From: Ancylomarina longa
GTDB lineage: Bacteria > Bacteroidota > Bacteroidia > Bacteroidales > Marinifilaceae
Assembly (NCBI RefSeq): GCF_003996985.1
Contig: NZ_RJJX01000007.1
Coordinates: 1-64,000, forward strand
Direction of reading: 5' to 3'
Length of the DNA stretch: 64,000 nt
The position numbers and the translations under genes are program-made. Below are positions 43,437 through 52,162 of the stretch, in pieces. The notes under the pieces are model-generated. The model did not search any database. It was not told the origin of the DNA and worked only from the letters and a program-made list of their open reading frames with translations. Numbering within the stretch: position 1 is the first letter of the stretch; the number at the start of each line of letters is the position of its first letter.

Positions 43437-43892
43437 TTACTTTTTAACCAAAGTAACATTTACAGCATTTAAACCTTTCGGTCCGCGTTCCGTTTCAAAC
43501 TTCACTCTATCATTTTCAGTGATTCGATCTTCCAATCCATTAACATGAACAAAGATACTCTCCTTTGTCTCCGAATCCTTAATGAATCCATAACCTTTGC
43601 TATCGTTAAAAAAAGTAACAATCCCTTCTCTTAGTGGACTTTCCTCATAGGCAGAACCACTATTTCGAGCTCCAAGGACAATATCCTCTTCATTAATCTC
43701 CTGTTTCTTTTTTGTTGGATCAGGTGGTGTAGAAGTAATATTACCAAATTCATCGGTATAAGCAATCATATCTTCAAAAGAGCGTCCACCACTTGCTTTG
43801 CGTCCTTCTTTGCGCTGTTCTTTCTCTTTTCTTTTCTGAAGTTTTCTTTTCTCTTTTTCTTTTTTGTTGTAGGTTTCTTGTGATCTTGCCAT
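43437..43892 (-). CDS. Cold-shock-domain protein with long charged N-terminal extension
   Basis: A 151-residue protein. Residues 1-85 are a highly charged, low-complexity extension: a Lys/Glu/Arg-rich stretch (KKEKEKRKLQKRKEKEQRK), then a disordered linker. Residues 86-151 are a cold-shock domain with RNP1 KGYGFIK and RNP2 SIFVHVN. Such basic-tailed CSD proteins may bind structured RNA or ribosomes. Its 3' end was duplicated together with the neighbouring csp gene. A symbol is not warranted. Confidence 0.88.
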   Translation of the reverse strand: MARSQETYNKKEKEKRKLQKRKEKEQRKEGRKASGGRSFEDMIAYTDEFGNITSTPPDPTKKKQEINEEDIVLGARNSGSAYEESPLREGIVTFFNDSKGYGFIKDSETKESIFVHVNGLEDRITENDRVKFETERGPKGLNAVNVTLVKK

Positions 43893-44208
43893 GTTCGTTT
43901 TTAACTGTTCAATAATTTAACAAATCCTTGATGAATCGAGCTTAGTTTATATCTCTAACTAGTCTGTAATCAGAAAGGTTTTGCAATGTACGCATAATTT
44001 CTAACATACATCTTATTTTTATTGAGGCTACTTTCCGTCCTCTTATATATTTCATCTTAATAAAAACATAAAATTTAACAGATAAATCATTGCAACAATC
44101 ATAAAGGTTATTTATATTGGTTCGAATTTTCGTAATACCCTGAAAAAAATTAAGAAAGAAAGCACTAATAGTAAACTAAAACCCTAATAATAATCTATAA
44201 AACAATCT
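43893..44208. other. Intergenic region between the CSD gene and the DUF5362-like gene
   Basis: About 315 AT-rich bases, divergent promoters expected, none identified with confidence. No gene or repeat seen. Confidence 0.4.
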
Positions 44209-44673
44209 ATGGAAACAAACGAATTAAATCCAATCCAAGGCAAAGAAGTAATTGCAATGGAACTAAGTGCAGAATCTGTTGTTTATTTAAATGAAACCAG
44301 AAAATGGACTATCTTTCTATCTATTTTAGGATTTATATTTATAGGCTTAATGGTAGTCGCATCTCTTTTTATGGGGGTAATATTTGGCTCTATTTCAAAT
44401 GATGTTGCAATTAGCGGAGCTGCAAGTATGGGAATGGGTGTTGCATACATCCTAATTGCAATACTTTACTTTTTCCCAATCTTTTATTTGTACAAATTCT
44501 CCAATTATTCGAAAAATGCAATTGAGAACAAGGATTCAAATGTATTAAACCTAGCATTTAAAAACTTGAAATCTCATTATAAATTCATGGGAATATTAAC
44601 CATTATTATTCTTAGTATTTATTTACTAGCATTTCTTATAATGGCAATCGTAGGTGGTATCGGAATGCTCTAA
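44209..44673 (+). CDS. DUF5362-like integral membrane protein
   Basis: A 154-residue membrane protein with four hydrophobic segments (about 35-60, 72-100 and two more up to 154). It has a KWTIFLSILGFIFIGLM N-terminal helix and a conserved-looking YLYKFSNYSKNAIENKDS loop between the helices near residue 100, the family hallmark. No function known. A terminator follows. Confidence 0.75.
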   Translation: METNELNPIQGKEVIAMELSAESVVYLNETRKWTIFLSILGFIFIGLMVVASLFMGVIFGSISNDVAISGAASMGMGVAYILIAILYFFPIFYLYKFSNYSKNAIENKDSNVLNLAFKNLKSHYKFMGILTIIILSIYLLAFLIMAIVGGIGML

Positions 44674-44702
44674 TGAAATTATCTTTTCCTATATAAAGTA
44701 TA

Positions 44703-44733
44703 ATGTCTTTCCTGAAACAAGGAAAGGCATTTC
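44703..44733 (+). terminator. Terminator of the DUF5362-like gene
   Basis: GTCTTTCCT pairs with AGGAAAGGC around GAAACA; the T run after it is short and interrupted. Thirty bases after the stop codon. Confidence 0.65.
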
Positions 44734-44805
44734 TAATTCTATATCTCAAAATCACTTCTCTTATAAAAATTTAAAATAAGAACAAATTAAAACGAATCTT
44801 AAGCT

Positions 44806-45969
44806 TTACCCTTTACTTACAAACTCCCTCAAATCAGACTTTAGAATATTTTCGATCTCAACAAACTTATCTTTAGGGGTTTTGGCATAAAGCATTCCAA
44901 AAATAGAATACAATTTATAATCTATTTTGCGCAATTCCAATGGCTTAACGAATTGTTTTAACAAACTTCCATAATCGAAACTACTGATTTGTCTGGATGG
45001 GATTCCTGTGGAATTGTCCAGAATAATCAAAGAATAAATATCATCATCCATTTCCTCTATCAACCTCTCCCAATCGGGTTTTTGGTTAGTTAAAAAATAT
45101 TGATATGGATTCATTCCGGTAGCCAAATACGTAAGATCAGCAGAAGTACACCAACCTCCGAAGCGAAGTGGATTAACTTCGATAGGTATCAGTTTTCCAT
45201 CATTTGTTATCCGAACTTCTACATGCATTGGAAAATTTTTCAGTCTAGCACGATTCCCTAAATCTTTAACAAAGGAGGCAAATCGAGATAAATAGGTCTG
45301 AATAATTTTCTTAGAAGTATAATAGACTCTATCGCTCACATCTTTATCCGAACCAAATGGATGCTTTAGAACACCCATAACCGTAGCTTCACCTTTCTCA
45401 TCAAAATAGGCATCAAAAGCAAATTCCTCTCCATCAATTATTTCCTCTATCAAAAAACTAGAGGTATCAACCACTTCAAGAGGAAACAATGTTCTAGCAT
45501 CGGTAAATTCTTCCAAAATTATTTTTTTCACTTGTTGCCAATCGTCAGCATTCAAGACTTTATGGACACCCAAACTTAAAAATCCAACTGTAGGCTTTAT
45601 AATAAAGGGCATAGGTAATTCATCTAAATCTATCGCCTCAAGATCCTTGATCCCAACTTCTTTAAAAAAGAAATTCGGATACATATCTTGAATCAACTTA
45701 CGAAATTCAACTTTATTCTTAAATACATTAATGTATTCTGGAAGCTTCGTAAACCCCAAATGGTTCACTACCCAATTAATAGAATTTTCCGAATTAGTAT
45801 AGATTCGACTATCCGCATTATTTCGAAATTCAGCTACAATTTGTTCCGGTTGGATGAGATTCAACTCTCCATGTTCAGTAATATTTCCGGTATCAATAGC
45901 TGGAAAGTTATTATTCACAATTGTTTCCTTCAAAAAATCGGAAACATAAGGCTTGTCCAATAAAATCAT
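44806..45969 (-). CDS. ATP-grasp domain protein
   Basis: A 387-residue ATP-grasp enzyme, which couples a carboxylate to an amine or thiol through an acyl phosphate. Hallmarks: an N-terminal pre-domain (about 1-90), the ATP-binding MPFIIKPTVGFLSLGV with its lysine near residue 124, EEIIDGEEFAFDAYFDEKGEA near 210, and the metal-binding EVNPLRFGGW near 280. Substrate is unknown. I start at MILLDKPYV because the 14 codons before it are in AT-rich leader. It is divergent from the 2-hydroxyacid dehydrogenase. Confidence 0.82.
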   Translation of the reverse strand: MILLDKPYVSDFLKETIVNNNFPAIDTGNITEHGELNLIQPEQIVAEFRNNADSRIYTNSENSINWVVNHLGFTKLPEYINVFKNKVEFRKLIQDMYPNFFFKEVGIKDLEAIDLDELPMPFIIKPTVGFLSLGVHKVLNADDWQQVKKIILEEFTDARTLFPLEVVDTSSFLIEEIIDGEEFAFDAYFDEKGEATVMGVLKHPFGSDKDVSDRVYYTSKKIIQTYLSRFASFVKDLGNRARLKNFPMHVEVRITNDGKLIPIEVNPLRFGGWCTSADLTYLATGMNPYQYFLTNQKPDWERLIEEMDDDIYSLIILDNSTGIPSRQISSFDYGSLLKQFVKPLELRKIDYKLYSIFGMLYAKTPKDKFVEIENILKSDLREFVSKG

Positions 45970-46207
45970 TTCTCGCAATGTTAGTTGTGTAGATACAGAG
46001 ATCTGCTGCAAAGCTACGAAAATAGTTTTTGGAACAATACATGTTTATTTTTGCGCTTGTTCCTCCATAAAATGATGTTTTGATGCTGTACCCCTTTATT
46101 CAAGTAAAAAAATCTCCAAATCTCATCAATTCCTGAATAAGTATTTATGGCTATTCTGGTTCAAATCCTTACCTTTTCAGCAGTAAATAAACTCCAAATA
46201 TTAAATT

Positions 46208-47158
46208 TTGAAAAATAAAATTTTAGTCACTTATTCCATTCCAAGAGAAGGTCTTGTTGCTTTAGAAAAGTACTTTGAACTGATTTATCCCGACAAGGAA
46301 TTTTTCACCAGCGAGGAACTAATTACCCTTATTCCCAATTGTGTAGGAATACTTTCCATTTTCAACCGGGAATTGCCAAAGGAGATTATTTTTGCCGGAA
46401 GAAAATTAAGAATCATCAGCAACTATGGAGTTGGATACAACAATATTGATATGAAAGCAGCGAATCAGGCCGGAATTGTTATCAGCAATACACCAGAGGC
46501 AGTTTGCGAACCAACTGCTGAACTGTGTATGGGATTAATGCTATCGCTTTGCCGAAGAATTACAGAATATCATCATCAATTAATTACGAATCCCAAATTT
46601 GAATGGGGAGTAATGAAAAATCTAGGAAATACCTTGCGGGGAAAAACCCTGGGAATTATTGGCATGGGTAAAATTGGAAAATCACTTGCTGATAAAGCTC
46701 GCATTTTTGGGATGCATATCATTTACTATAATCGAAAACCCATTAAAGATAAGCAATACGAATATGCAAGTTATGTAGATAAGGAACAGCTACTAAAAAT
46801 ATCGGATGTAATTTCATTGAATTGTCCATTAACACCCGAAACTCATCATCTGATTGGAAATAAAGAGTTTCAATTAATGAAAAATACAGCTCAAATAATC
46901 AACACTTCCCGGGGATCAGTAATAAATGAAGTGGAATTGTTAGAAGCCTTAGAAGCAAAAAAAATTGCAGGTGCTGCTTTAGATGTTTTCGAAAAGGAGC
47001 CTAACATACCGGCTGAATTATTGAAAATGGGAAACGTACTATTAGTTCCACATATTGGTACAGCCACTTTCGAAACCAGGATAGAAATGGCCAGGGAAGC
47101 CAGTAAGAATATCATCGAATTATTGATTAACGGGAAAGCCATTAATCAGGTGAATTAA
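46208..47158 (+). CDS. 2-hydroxyacid dehydrogenase (D-isomer specific, NAD-dependent)
   Basis: A 316-residue D-2-hydroxyacid dehydrogenase, of the type annotated as glyoxylate/gluconate 2-reductase. The Rossmann motif LGIIGMGKIGKSLA is near residue 145. Catalytic Arg is in NTSRGSVINE near 235, Glu in ALDVFEKEPNIP near 262, and His in LVPHIGTATFETR near 284. The start is a TTG at 46208: an in-frame stop lies at 46202-46204, and no ATG occurs before residue 75, so TTG (or the ATT at 46205) must start it. It precedes coaX by 81 bases. Confidence 0.85.
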   Translation: MKNKILVTYSIPREGLVALEKYFELIYPDKEFFTSEELITLIPNCVGILSIFNRELPKEIIFAGRKLRIISNYGVGYNNIDMKAANQAGIVISNTPEAVCEPTAELCMGLMLSLCRRITEYHHQLITNPKFEWGVMKNLGNTLRGKTLGIIGMGKIGKSLADKARIFGMHIIYYNRKPIKDKQYEYASYVDKEQLLKISDVISLNCPLTPETHHLIGNKEFQLMKNTAQIINTSRGSVINEVELLEALEAKKIAGAALDVFEKEPNIPAELLKMGNVLLVPHIGTATFETRIEMAREASKNIIELLINGKAINQVN

Positions 47159-47239
47159 AATGGAAATATAAGCAGATGAATAATATTACAGCTATCATTA
47201 ATCCTATTTTTATTTTATTAACAATCAAATATAAACTGT

Positions 47240-48007
47240 ATGTTACTTGCCATTGATATAGGAAACTCGAATGTCGTTTGTGGAATATCAGAAAATAACC
47301 ATTGGACAGAACAGTTTAGGATTCATACAGTTGCCAATAAAACCGCCGACGAATACGAAGTGATTTACCGAACTTTACTAGTGAGTCGCAACATATCATT
47401 CAAACAAATAGATCGTATTGTCCTCAGCAGTGTAGTTCCTTCGCTCATTCTACCCATCCGCGAAATGATACTTAAACTCTTTGGTCAGGAGCCTCTAATT
47501 CTGGGACCTGAATTGTATCCCAGATTGGATATTGGAATAAGCAATCCTTACGAAATAGGAACGGATCTGGTTGCCAATGCTGTAGCAGCACATAGCAAAT
47601 ATTCGGGAAATTGTATTGTTGTTGATTTTGGCACCGCACTTACCTTTACTGCTATTAAATCTGATGGTAATTTATTGGGAGTTAGTATTGCTCCCGGACT
47701 AAAAACTGCAATGACATCCTTATCGCAAAACACTGCGAAATTGCCCAATGTGGATATTGCTGTCCCACCCTCTTGCGTTGGGAAAAATACAACACATGCG
47801 CTACAAGCAGGAATTGTCTTAGGATATAAAGGATTGATAGAATTCTTGATAAAAGGAATTAAGGCAGAATTGAGTGGATCTGTAACTATTATTGCAACAG
47901 GTGGTTTATCCTCCGTTATGCTACCCATTTTAGATTGTTTTGATTATCATGAGCCTTTACTTACACTGGATGGTCTTAAGATTATTGGCAATCAATTCTA
48001 TAAATAG
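47240..48007 (+). CDS. coaX: Type III pantothenate kinase
   Basis: First enzyme of CoA synthesis, phosphorylating pantothenate. The 255-residue acetate-kinase-fold protein shows LAIDIGNSNVVCGI (residues 3-16, phosphate-binding), EIGTDLVANAVAAHSKY near 100 and VDFGTALTFTAI near 130 with the catalytic Asp, and GIVLGYKGLIEFLI near 193. Normal length. Twenty bases separate it from the CYTH gene, so they are probably co-transcribed. Confidence 0.95.
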   Translation: MLLAIDIGNSNVVCGISENNHWTEQFRIHTVANKTADEYEVIYRTLLVSRNISFKQIDRIVLSSVVPSLILPIREMILKLFGQEPLILGPELYPRLDIGISNPYEIGTDLVANAVAAHSKYSGNCIVVDFGTALTFTAIKSDGNLLGVSIAPGLKTAMTSLSQNTAKLPNVDIAVPPSCVGKNTTHALQAGIVLGYKGLIEFLIKGIKAELSGSVTIIATGGLSSVMLPILDCFDYHEPLLTLDGLKIIGNQFYK

Positions 48008-48027
48008 ATAAAAAGAAAATAAGAAAT

Positions 48028-48495
48028 ATGGCTATAGAAATAGAAAGAAAATTTTTAGTAAACACTAATTTATTACCACAATTAGAAAATGGGAAAAAGC
48101 TAACTCAAGGCTACATTTGGAATGAAAGCAATAAAAGTTTACGGATACGTATCACCGATACCAAATCCTTTTTAACTATTAAAAGCGGGAATAACCCTTT
48201 ATGCAGAAGCGAGTTTGAGTATGAAATTCCGATGACAGATGCGAAAGAACTACTTCGCTTATGCGATACCAAGATTGAGAAAACCCGCTATTTAATTCCC
48301 ATTGAAAATCACACCTGGGAAATTGATATTTTCGAAGGGAAGAATCAGGGGCTAATCATTGCGGAAATTGAACTTTCAAGCGAAAAAGAAAGTTTTTTTC
48401 TCCCTAAATGGATCAATAAAGAAGTCAGCCAGGAATCGAAATACTTAAATGTGGAACTAATTAAACATCCCTTTACCGAATGGAGAGAAGGGTAG
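48028..48495 (+). CDS. CYTH-domain protein (triphosphate tunnel enzyme)
   Basis: A 155-residue CYTH domain. The signature EIERKFLV at residues 4-11 (Glu4-x-Glu6-x-Lys8) is the ExExK motif that opens these triphosphate tunnel enzymes. Other tunnel residues are RIRITDTKSFLTIKSG near 45-60, KIEKTRYLI near 84, WEIDIFEG near 98 and IAEIELSSE near 110. Bacterial members are inorganic triphosphatases or, rarely, adenylate cyclases; the small size suggests triphosphatase. Its last 39 bases overlap the convergent GH3 gene. Confidence 0.92.
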   Translation: MAIEIERKFLVNTNLLPQLENGKKLTQGYIWNESNKSLRIRITDTKSFLTIKSGNNPLCRSEFEYEIPMTDAKELLRLCDTKIEKTRYLIPIENHTWEIDIFEGKNQGLIIAEIELSSEKESFFLPKWINKEVSQESKYLNVELIKHPFTEWREG

Positions 48496-51400
48496 AATGT
48501 TAAATTCATCATTCAATTTTTCATCTGGTATCAGAGCCTTATAGATGCATTCCTGAATTTTCGTTCTTACATTCATTTCCATAAGCTTATTATTTGATTC
48601 ATTCGGGCAAATACGATTCGAAAGAAATATATAGAGCAAATCATATTGGGGATCCATCCAAACCATCGTACCGGTATACCCTGTATGCCCATAACTTAGA
48701 GGAGAAGCTTCAATGCAAGTAGGCCCATCCTCTTCATTAGGTTCCAAAAAAGGCTTATCAAATCCTATTCCCCTTCGATTTTCACCATTTGGGAAGGCAC
48801 GTGAAGTAAATAATTTCATTGTCTCTTTACTGATGTAGGTTTCTCCTCCATAAGTTCCATTTTGAAGATACATTTGCATCAATTTTGCTAAATCTCCAGC
48901 ATTAGCGAATAATCCGGCATGTCCGGCAATACCTCCTAACATAGCCGATGTAGGATCGTGAACATATCCATCTATCCATTGTTTTCTAAAAAACTTATCT
49001 TTCTGGGTAGGTACAATTCGATTGATATTGAATCGCTTCAAAGGATGATAACCTAAACTTCCTGCCCCCAGCATGTGATAAAAGTGTCTTTTCACAAACT
49101 GATCAATGGGCTCCCCAGATACTTCATGAATCATCTCCCCTATCAAAACAAATCCCAAGTCGCTGTACTTATAACCATCCGATTTTAGTAGGTCAGTATC
49201 AAGAATACCCTGAATCATTTTATCATGATATTTTTTTTGAATGTATAAATTCCGAGCAACCTGAATGGGATAATTTTCACTGCTATGATTGGAGAATATT
49301 CCTTTTTTAAACCTATAGTTGCGATCCATATAGACTTTATCTGCAAGCTTTAGACTATATCTTTTTGAAAATTCACGACTAAATAACTCCCCTTCAAAAC
49401 TTGAAGAATCTACAGCCTCCCAGTGAAAAGGCTTCCAACTTATCAATTGTGCTTCATGAGCTAATATTTTTTTTAACACCAAACTATCTTTATTGGTACC
49501 TCTTGCCAGAGAAAGGTATTTACCCAATGGTTCATCTATGCTAATCCATCCCTCATCGCTCAACTGCATTATAGCCGGCAAGGTTGCGCTTATCTTCGTT
49601 ACCGAAGCCAAATCGTAGATGTCTTGATTTCGCACCCAGATTTTCTTTCCGTAGGTATGAAATCCATAGGATTTATGAAACACCACCTTCCCCTTTCGAG
49701 CAACCAATACCTGACATCCGGGAGTTGCCTTTTGATGAATAGCATCTTTTACAATGGAATCAATTTTATTTAATTTTAAAGTCTTTAATCCTACCTGTTC
49801 CGGAAGAGCAAAGCCTAATCTTGTGTGTTTTGTTGTGGATCCAGTACCAACAGGAAATTGGCCATTTACAGATACTGGCAGATGCCCCTTAGCAGCCAAA
49901 CCACCAAAAATAATTTGGGCAGATGCCATTTGGGATTCTCGGGTATCCTCATAAGAAATGAGAATCCCTTTCAACCTATCCGTATCCTTATATAAAGCCA
50001 AGCCATAAGGATTTGCAAAAAGATCGAAGATAACCTGTTTGTTTTTGCTTATCCTGGAAAGAAAATCTATTGTCTGTGTAGTGATTCCAAATTTTCGATT
50101 TGCACGCAGGTCACTATCATGCTTGCTAACTATTATCAAATTGTATTTTTCCAGCTTTTTAAAAAGTAGATTATAATTTGCCTTACTTGCATCTTTGTCT
50201 ATCTGATAAAAATCCATATCAGTATATCTACCCAAATACTCCTGATATCTATTTCGAATGGAGGTGCCCATCGCAACCGAAGCTATTCTAAGAGTATCCA
50301 ATCGTTTTAATGGTAATAATTCATTTGTGTTTTTCACCACGGTGATGGCTTCTTCAGTTAATTTCCGTCTCAACAAAAATCCTTCTTGCGTATTCAATCC
50401 CGACCATAGTCGATTCAGATCAACAGGCTTATATTCATTTAATCCCAACCAATATTTTGCTTTCAGAATTTTCAAGCACTTTTCATTAACAGCATCCCTA
50501 CTCAATTCACCATCCTTAATGGCCAATTTAATTTTACGGATAGCAGTAGGAACATCTTCGGTAAAAAGGAGAACATCATTCCCGGCAATCAGAGCTTTCG
50601 CATCTACTTCTCCTTTTTTATAATATTTACGTATGCCTTGCATATTTAGAGCATCGGTGAAAACTAATCCTCTAAATTTCATTTCCTTTTTCAATAAATT
50701 CGAAACGATAGGAAAAGAAAGTGTCGCCACCTTTTGCTTTAAATCCAGAGCAGGCACATTTAAGTGAGAAACCATAATTCCACCAATACCCACTTTTATT
50801 AAATTACGAAAAGGAAATAATTCAATAGAATCCAAGCGTGCACGCGAATGAGCCACCAATGGCAGATCCAAATGAGAATCGATATCAGTATCTCCATGGC
50901 CAGGAAAATGTTTCCCTACTGCGATAACCCCAGCTTGTTGCATTCCCGAAACCAATGCATAAGATTTATTGGTAACATTATATCGATCTTCTCCAAAAGA
51001 ACGACTGTTTATCACAGGATTTGCAGGGTTATTATTTACATCCATAACAGGGGAGAAATTTACATGAACTCCTAATCTTCTGCATTCCTTACCCATTTGT
51101 TTTCCCAACTGATAAATCAATTCATCATCCTGAACAGCCCCCAACATTATCTCTCTGGGATAGCTAATAGTTTGTTTTAAGCGAGCACCAAGTCCATTTT
51201 CAGCATCCATTCCAATCCAAAGTGGTACTTTTGCCAATCCTTGATACCAATTACACAACTGAGCTTGTTTACCTGGTTCTCCTTGAAAAAAAATCAGTCC
51301 TCCCACTTGGTATCTATCAATCAGGTTGGCAATTTTTTCAGATTCCTGCTTTCCCTTATTGGAATAAGCAGCCACCATAAATAATTGTGAGATATGCTCA

Positions 51401-51567
51401 TCTTCACTCATGGTGTTAAAAACCGAATCAGCCCAAGAATTTACCTGATTAATTTGATCCACGAGAAGATGTTGATCCCGTTCCTTGTTCTGGGAAAAAA
51501 CACAAATCCCTGAAAACAGAAAATAGATAGAAAGTAGAACCCGAAAAAGGGTGGTTTTATAAATCAT
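48457..51567 (-). CDS. GH3 glycoside hydrolase (NagZ-like) fused to a class C beta-lactamase-type serine hydrolase
   Basis: A 1036-residue exported enzyme with a signal peptide (about 1-25). The N-terminal part (about 40-380) is a GH3 beta-N-acetylhexosaminidase domain with VGKHFPGHGDTDIDSH near residue 222 (NagZ-type Asp-His dyad) and nucleophile loop VFTDALNMQGI near 305. A GH3 C-terminal domain follows (about 410-580). The C-terminal part (about 620-1010) is a serine hydrolase of the beta-lactamase/PBP4 class: nucleophile in ASVTKIS near 655 (SxxK), YSDLG near 800 (YxN position is Asp) and GHTGYTG near 962. This fusion probably acts in murein or muropeptide turnover in the periplasm. Convergent overlap with the CYTH gene is 39 bases. 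Confidence 0.92.
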   Translation of the reverse strand: MIYKTTLFRVLLSIYFLFSGICVFSQNKERDQHLLVDQINQVNSWADSVFNTMSEDEHISQLFMVAAYSNKGKQESEKIANLIDRYQVGGLIFFQGEPGKQAQLCNWYQGLAKVPLWIGMDAENGLGARLKQTISYPREIMLGAVQDDELIYQLGKQMGKECRRLGVHVNFSPVMDVNNNPANPVINSRSFGEDRYNVTNKSYALVSGMQQAGVIAVGKHFPGHGDTDIDSHLDLPLVAHSRARLDSIELFPFRNLIKVGIGGIMVSHLNVPALDLKQKVATLSFPIVSNLLKKEMKFRGLVFTDALNMQGIRKYYKKGEVDAKALIAGNDVLLFTEDVPTAIRKIKLAIKDGELSRDAVNEKCLKILKAKYWLGLNEYKPVDLNRLWSGLNTQEGFLLRRKLTEEAITVVKNTNELLPLKRLDTLRIASVAMGTSIRNRYQEYLGRYTDMDFYQIDKDASKANYNLLFKKLEKYNLIIVSKHDSDLRANRKFGITTQTIDFLSRISKNKQVIFDLFANPYGLALYKDTDRLKGILISYEDTRESQMASAQIIFGGLAAKGHLPVSVNGQFPVGTGSTTKHTRLGFALPEQVGLKTLKLNKIDSIVKDAIHQKATPGCQVLVARKGKVVFHKSYGFHTYGKKIWVRNQDIYDLASVTKISATLPAIMQLSDEGWISIDEPLGKYLSLARGTNKDSLVLKKILAHEAQLISWKPFHWEAVDSSSFEGELFSREFSKRYSLKLADKVYMDRNYRFKKGIFSNHSSENYPIQVARNLYIQKKYHDKMIQGILDTDLLKSDGYKYSDLGFVLIGEMIHEVSGEPIDQFVKRHFYHMLGAGSLGYHPLKRFNINRIVPTQKDKFFRKQWIDGYVHDPTSAMLGGIAGHAGLFANAGDLAKLMQMYLQNGTYGGETYISKETMKLFTSRAFPNGENRRGIGFDKPFLEPNEEDGPTCIEASPLSYGHTGYTGTMVWMDPQYDLLYIFLSNRICPNESNNKLMEMNVRTKIQECIYKALIPDEKLNDEFNILPFSPFGKGMFN

Positions 51568-51716
51568 AAATGAAGCGACTTAATCTTGTATTATAAGTAG
51601 AATAACAAAATTATAAAACCCCCATGAATAAGGAGAATGATTCATCACTAAAATAAAGAGATTGATAAAGTATCTGAAATTAAAAGGTAAAATACTGTTT
51701 GTTACGGTACCAAACA
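51568..51716. other. Region between the GH3 gene and the transposase remnant
   Basis: AT-rich, no gene. CAAAATTA at 51606-51613 reads TAATTTTG leftward and may be the -7 element of the GH3 gene; no -33 accompanies it. Confidence 0.45.
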
Positions 51717-51880
51717 TTAAGACACCATCCAGATTGAGCTAAAAAAGAAAGGAATATCTCTCACGCCTCTGAGCTTAGCTCTAAAGTCTTTTATTTTGGC
51801 ATTAAAAGATTCAGCAGAAGCATTGGTAGTTCTGTTTTCGAATTAATTCAGGATGCACTGAGAATGATCATGATTAGAAT
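51717..51880 (-). pseudogene. Transposase C-terminus remnant (ISL3/ISAon1-like)
   Basis: Reading leftward, the sequence encodes FENRTTNASAESFNAKIKDF then RAKLRGVRDIPFFFSSIW and TAA at 51717. This C-terminal segment is characteristic of DDE transposases of the ISL3/ISAon1 group, with the conserved (N)RTTNASAESFNAKIK stretch. A TAA interrupts the frame immediately upstream where a Tyr is expected, and nothing recognisable of the rest of the gene remains. It marks an old insertion-sequence scar. Confidence 0.8.
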
Positions 51881-51920
51881 TCGTGATTCAGCTCTCTGCC
51901 ACCGATTAGAAGCATAACTC

Positions 51921-52162
51921 GCACAAGAAATTGAGACTTGAAACTGCTTGGGGCTGTTTTTCCTTCAGGGAAAGTGATCCCAAAATGCTTGGGGCTGTTT
52001 TTCCTTCAGGGAAAAGTGATCCCAAAATGCTTGGAGCTGTTTTTCCTTCAGGGAAAGTGATCCCAAAATGCTTGGAGCTGTTTTTCCTTCAGGGAAAGTG
52101 ATCTTAAAATGCTTGGAGCTATTTCTGCACAAGGAAAAGAGATCTCAAAATGCTTGGAGCTG
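51921..52162. repeat. 41/42-nt tandem array (six copies of the TGCTTGG core)
   Basis: The motif TGCTTGG(G/A)GCTG begins at 51945, 51986, 52028, 52069, 52110 and 52151, with spacings of 41, 42, 41, 41 and 41. Between cores, four units share GTTTTTCCTTCAGGGAAAG and GATCCC or close variants; the first and last units have instead a GCACAAG(A/G)AA block. The TTTCC...GGAAA part can form a small hairpin in every unit. The inner units are nearly identical and the outer ones diverged, the usual pattern of an expanding array. No open reading frame. Confidence 0.9.

Larger units (their letters stand above)
42866..43588. repeat. Decayed tandem duplication, about 371-nt period, across the two cold-shock gene ends
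   Basis: The block from inside the plus-strand csp gene through its terminator to inside a minus-strand cold-shock gene is present twice. Copy 1 is about 42866-43213 and copy 2 about 43237-43588. Stop codons of the csp copies are at 42984 and 43355 (offset 371); terminators are at 43008 and 43382. Copy 1 keeps the intact plus-strand gene but a broken minus-strand fragment; copy 2 is the reverse. The inner fragments have diverged by many substitutions and small indels. Confidence 0.82.

Noticed and set aside
51921-52162. CRISPR array
   Set aside because: Units are contiguous 41-nt repeats almost entirely conserved; there is no spacer part.
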